Shown in pieces: positions 63,573-64,000 of a DNA stretch of 64,000 nt. Source of the DNA: Galeruca laticollis (taxonomy: Eukaryota > Arthropoda > Insecta > Coleoptera > Chrysomelidae); NCBI GenBank assembly GCA_963921935.1, contig OY998177.1, forward strand, positions 24,079,926 to 24,143,925. The letters are read 5' to 3'. Under the pieces are notes generated by a model. That model made no database searches. It was not told the DNA's origin and worked only from the letters and a program-made list of their open reading frames with translations. Position numbers and translations under genes: made by a program. The first letter of the stretch is position 1, and each line of letters starts with the position of its first letter.

Positions 63573-64000
63573 ATGAATTCTACGATGCCCTGAAAAAGGT
63601 CAAAGATAGTAGCCCCGGTCCAGATAATACTCCGACAGCATTCATAAGGAACCTTTCCAACCAAGCTTCATTATTCTTATTAAATATTTTCAATTATCAC
63701 TGGCTTCAACAACAATTCCCTGATACTTGGAAGGAAGCGGCAATAGTACCGATCTAAAAACCAAACTGCCCCCAAAATTCTGCTAATTCCTAATTCCTAT
63801 AGGCCTATCTCCCATACCTCTTGTGTCTGCAAATTATTATAAAAAATAATTAATAACCGACTCGTTTGGTTCCTGGAATCCAACTCCTTACTAATCAGGG
63901 AACAAAACTGTTTTAGAAAAGGACGCTCAACAATTGATAACATAATTGACTCCGACGTTCAGAAAGCATTACTTAACATGCAAAAAGTTCTAGCCGTATT
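63560..64000 (+). pseudogene. LINE reverse transcriptase N-terminal part
   Basis: SLNEFYDALKKVKDSSPGPD, PTAFIRNLSNQASLFLLNIF, QQQFPDTWKEAAIVPI, a stop, then in shifted phases KPNCPQNSAN, SNSLLIREQNCFRKGRSTID, NIIDSDVQKALLNMQKVL. These are RT motifs 0 to 2 and the start of the palm. At least one stop (63756) and two phase changes. The window ends before the first catalytic Asp. Confidence 0.85.

Larger units (their letters stand above)
63140..64000 (+). mobile_element. LINE with ORF1 fused to RT start, cut by the window end
   Basis: ORF1-like sequence (63140-63560) passes directly into RT (from about 63560) with no endonuclease between them, which implies an internal deletion. The element continues past the window. 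Confidence 0.78.

Noticed and set aside
1..64000. tRNA, rRNA or host protein-coding genes
   Set aside because: None could be recognised on either strand; a covariance-model scan for tRNAs and a protein search would settle this.

Overview
This window looks like a repeat-dominated, AT-rich piece of an animal nuclear genome, almost certainly an arthropod and probably an insect (a beetle would fit, but that is only an impression). The evidence is the content: gypsy-type LTR retrotransposons, several non-LTR (LINE) families, Penelope-like elements with a GIY-YIG nuclease, pogo, MULE and KRBA2/Ginger-like transposase remnants, long (TA)n tracts and satellite arrays. I found no convincing host gene, no tRNA or rRNA gene, and nothing bacterial or viral in organisation. 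Nearly every long reading frame belongs to a mobile element and most are broken.

Layout. 1-1884: unassigned AT-rich DNA. 1885-22426: an unbroken chain of elements whose every junction is a (TA)n tract: a giant inverted array of a 338-bp satellite (1921-5378), a second palindrome of a related repeat (5447-6085), an internally deleted gypsy element with near-identical LTRs (Gypsy-1, 6102-13292), and a larger gypsy element with a SAP-domain Gag (Gypsy-2, 13383-22335). 22771-27083: a MULE transposase fragment, then an older reverse-strand gypsy element (Gypsy-3: gag, protease, start of RT) and an (ATT)n tract. 27930-33196: a Penelope C-terminal fragment, a Penelope-associated repeat unit, an old LOA/R1-like LINE (A') and next to it a younger 5'-truncated LINE A with a clear target-site duplication. 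34385-36379: a decayed Penelope-like element with RT and GIY-YIG domains. 36380-40080: a second (TA)n-delimited chain: palindrome, solo LTR related to Gypsy-1, satellite relative, and a small element with inverted ends. 40081-42865: LINE E. 43120-45420: unassigned. 45424-49874: Jockey-like ORF1, then duplicated blocks that fuse a LINE endonuclease start to a pogo/Tigger-like DDE transposase. 50853-51990: a 161-bp satellite. 52541-58774: a KRBA2/Ginger-like integrase element with candidate inverted ends, interrupted by LINEs C and D. 59490-62800: hAT-like scrap, a 549-bp repeat split by LINE B, and another Penelope tail. 63140-64000: a LINE with ORF1 and RT start that runs off the window.

How it works together: these genes are not a cooperating pathway but layered insertions. 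Gypsy-1, Gypsy-2 and Gypsy-3 share a tRNA-Lys-like primer site. Gypsy-1 has lost most of pol, so any mobility would need enzymes supplied in trans. The most unusual themes are the (TA)n tracts acting as repeated landing sites for unrelated elements, the inverted 338-bp array, the repeated primer-site-like motifs at the end of the Gypsy-2 LTR, and the duplicated endonuclease-transposase chimera. All identities and alignments are by eye.
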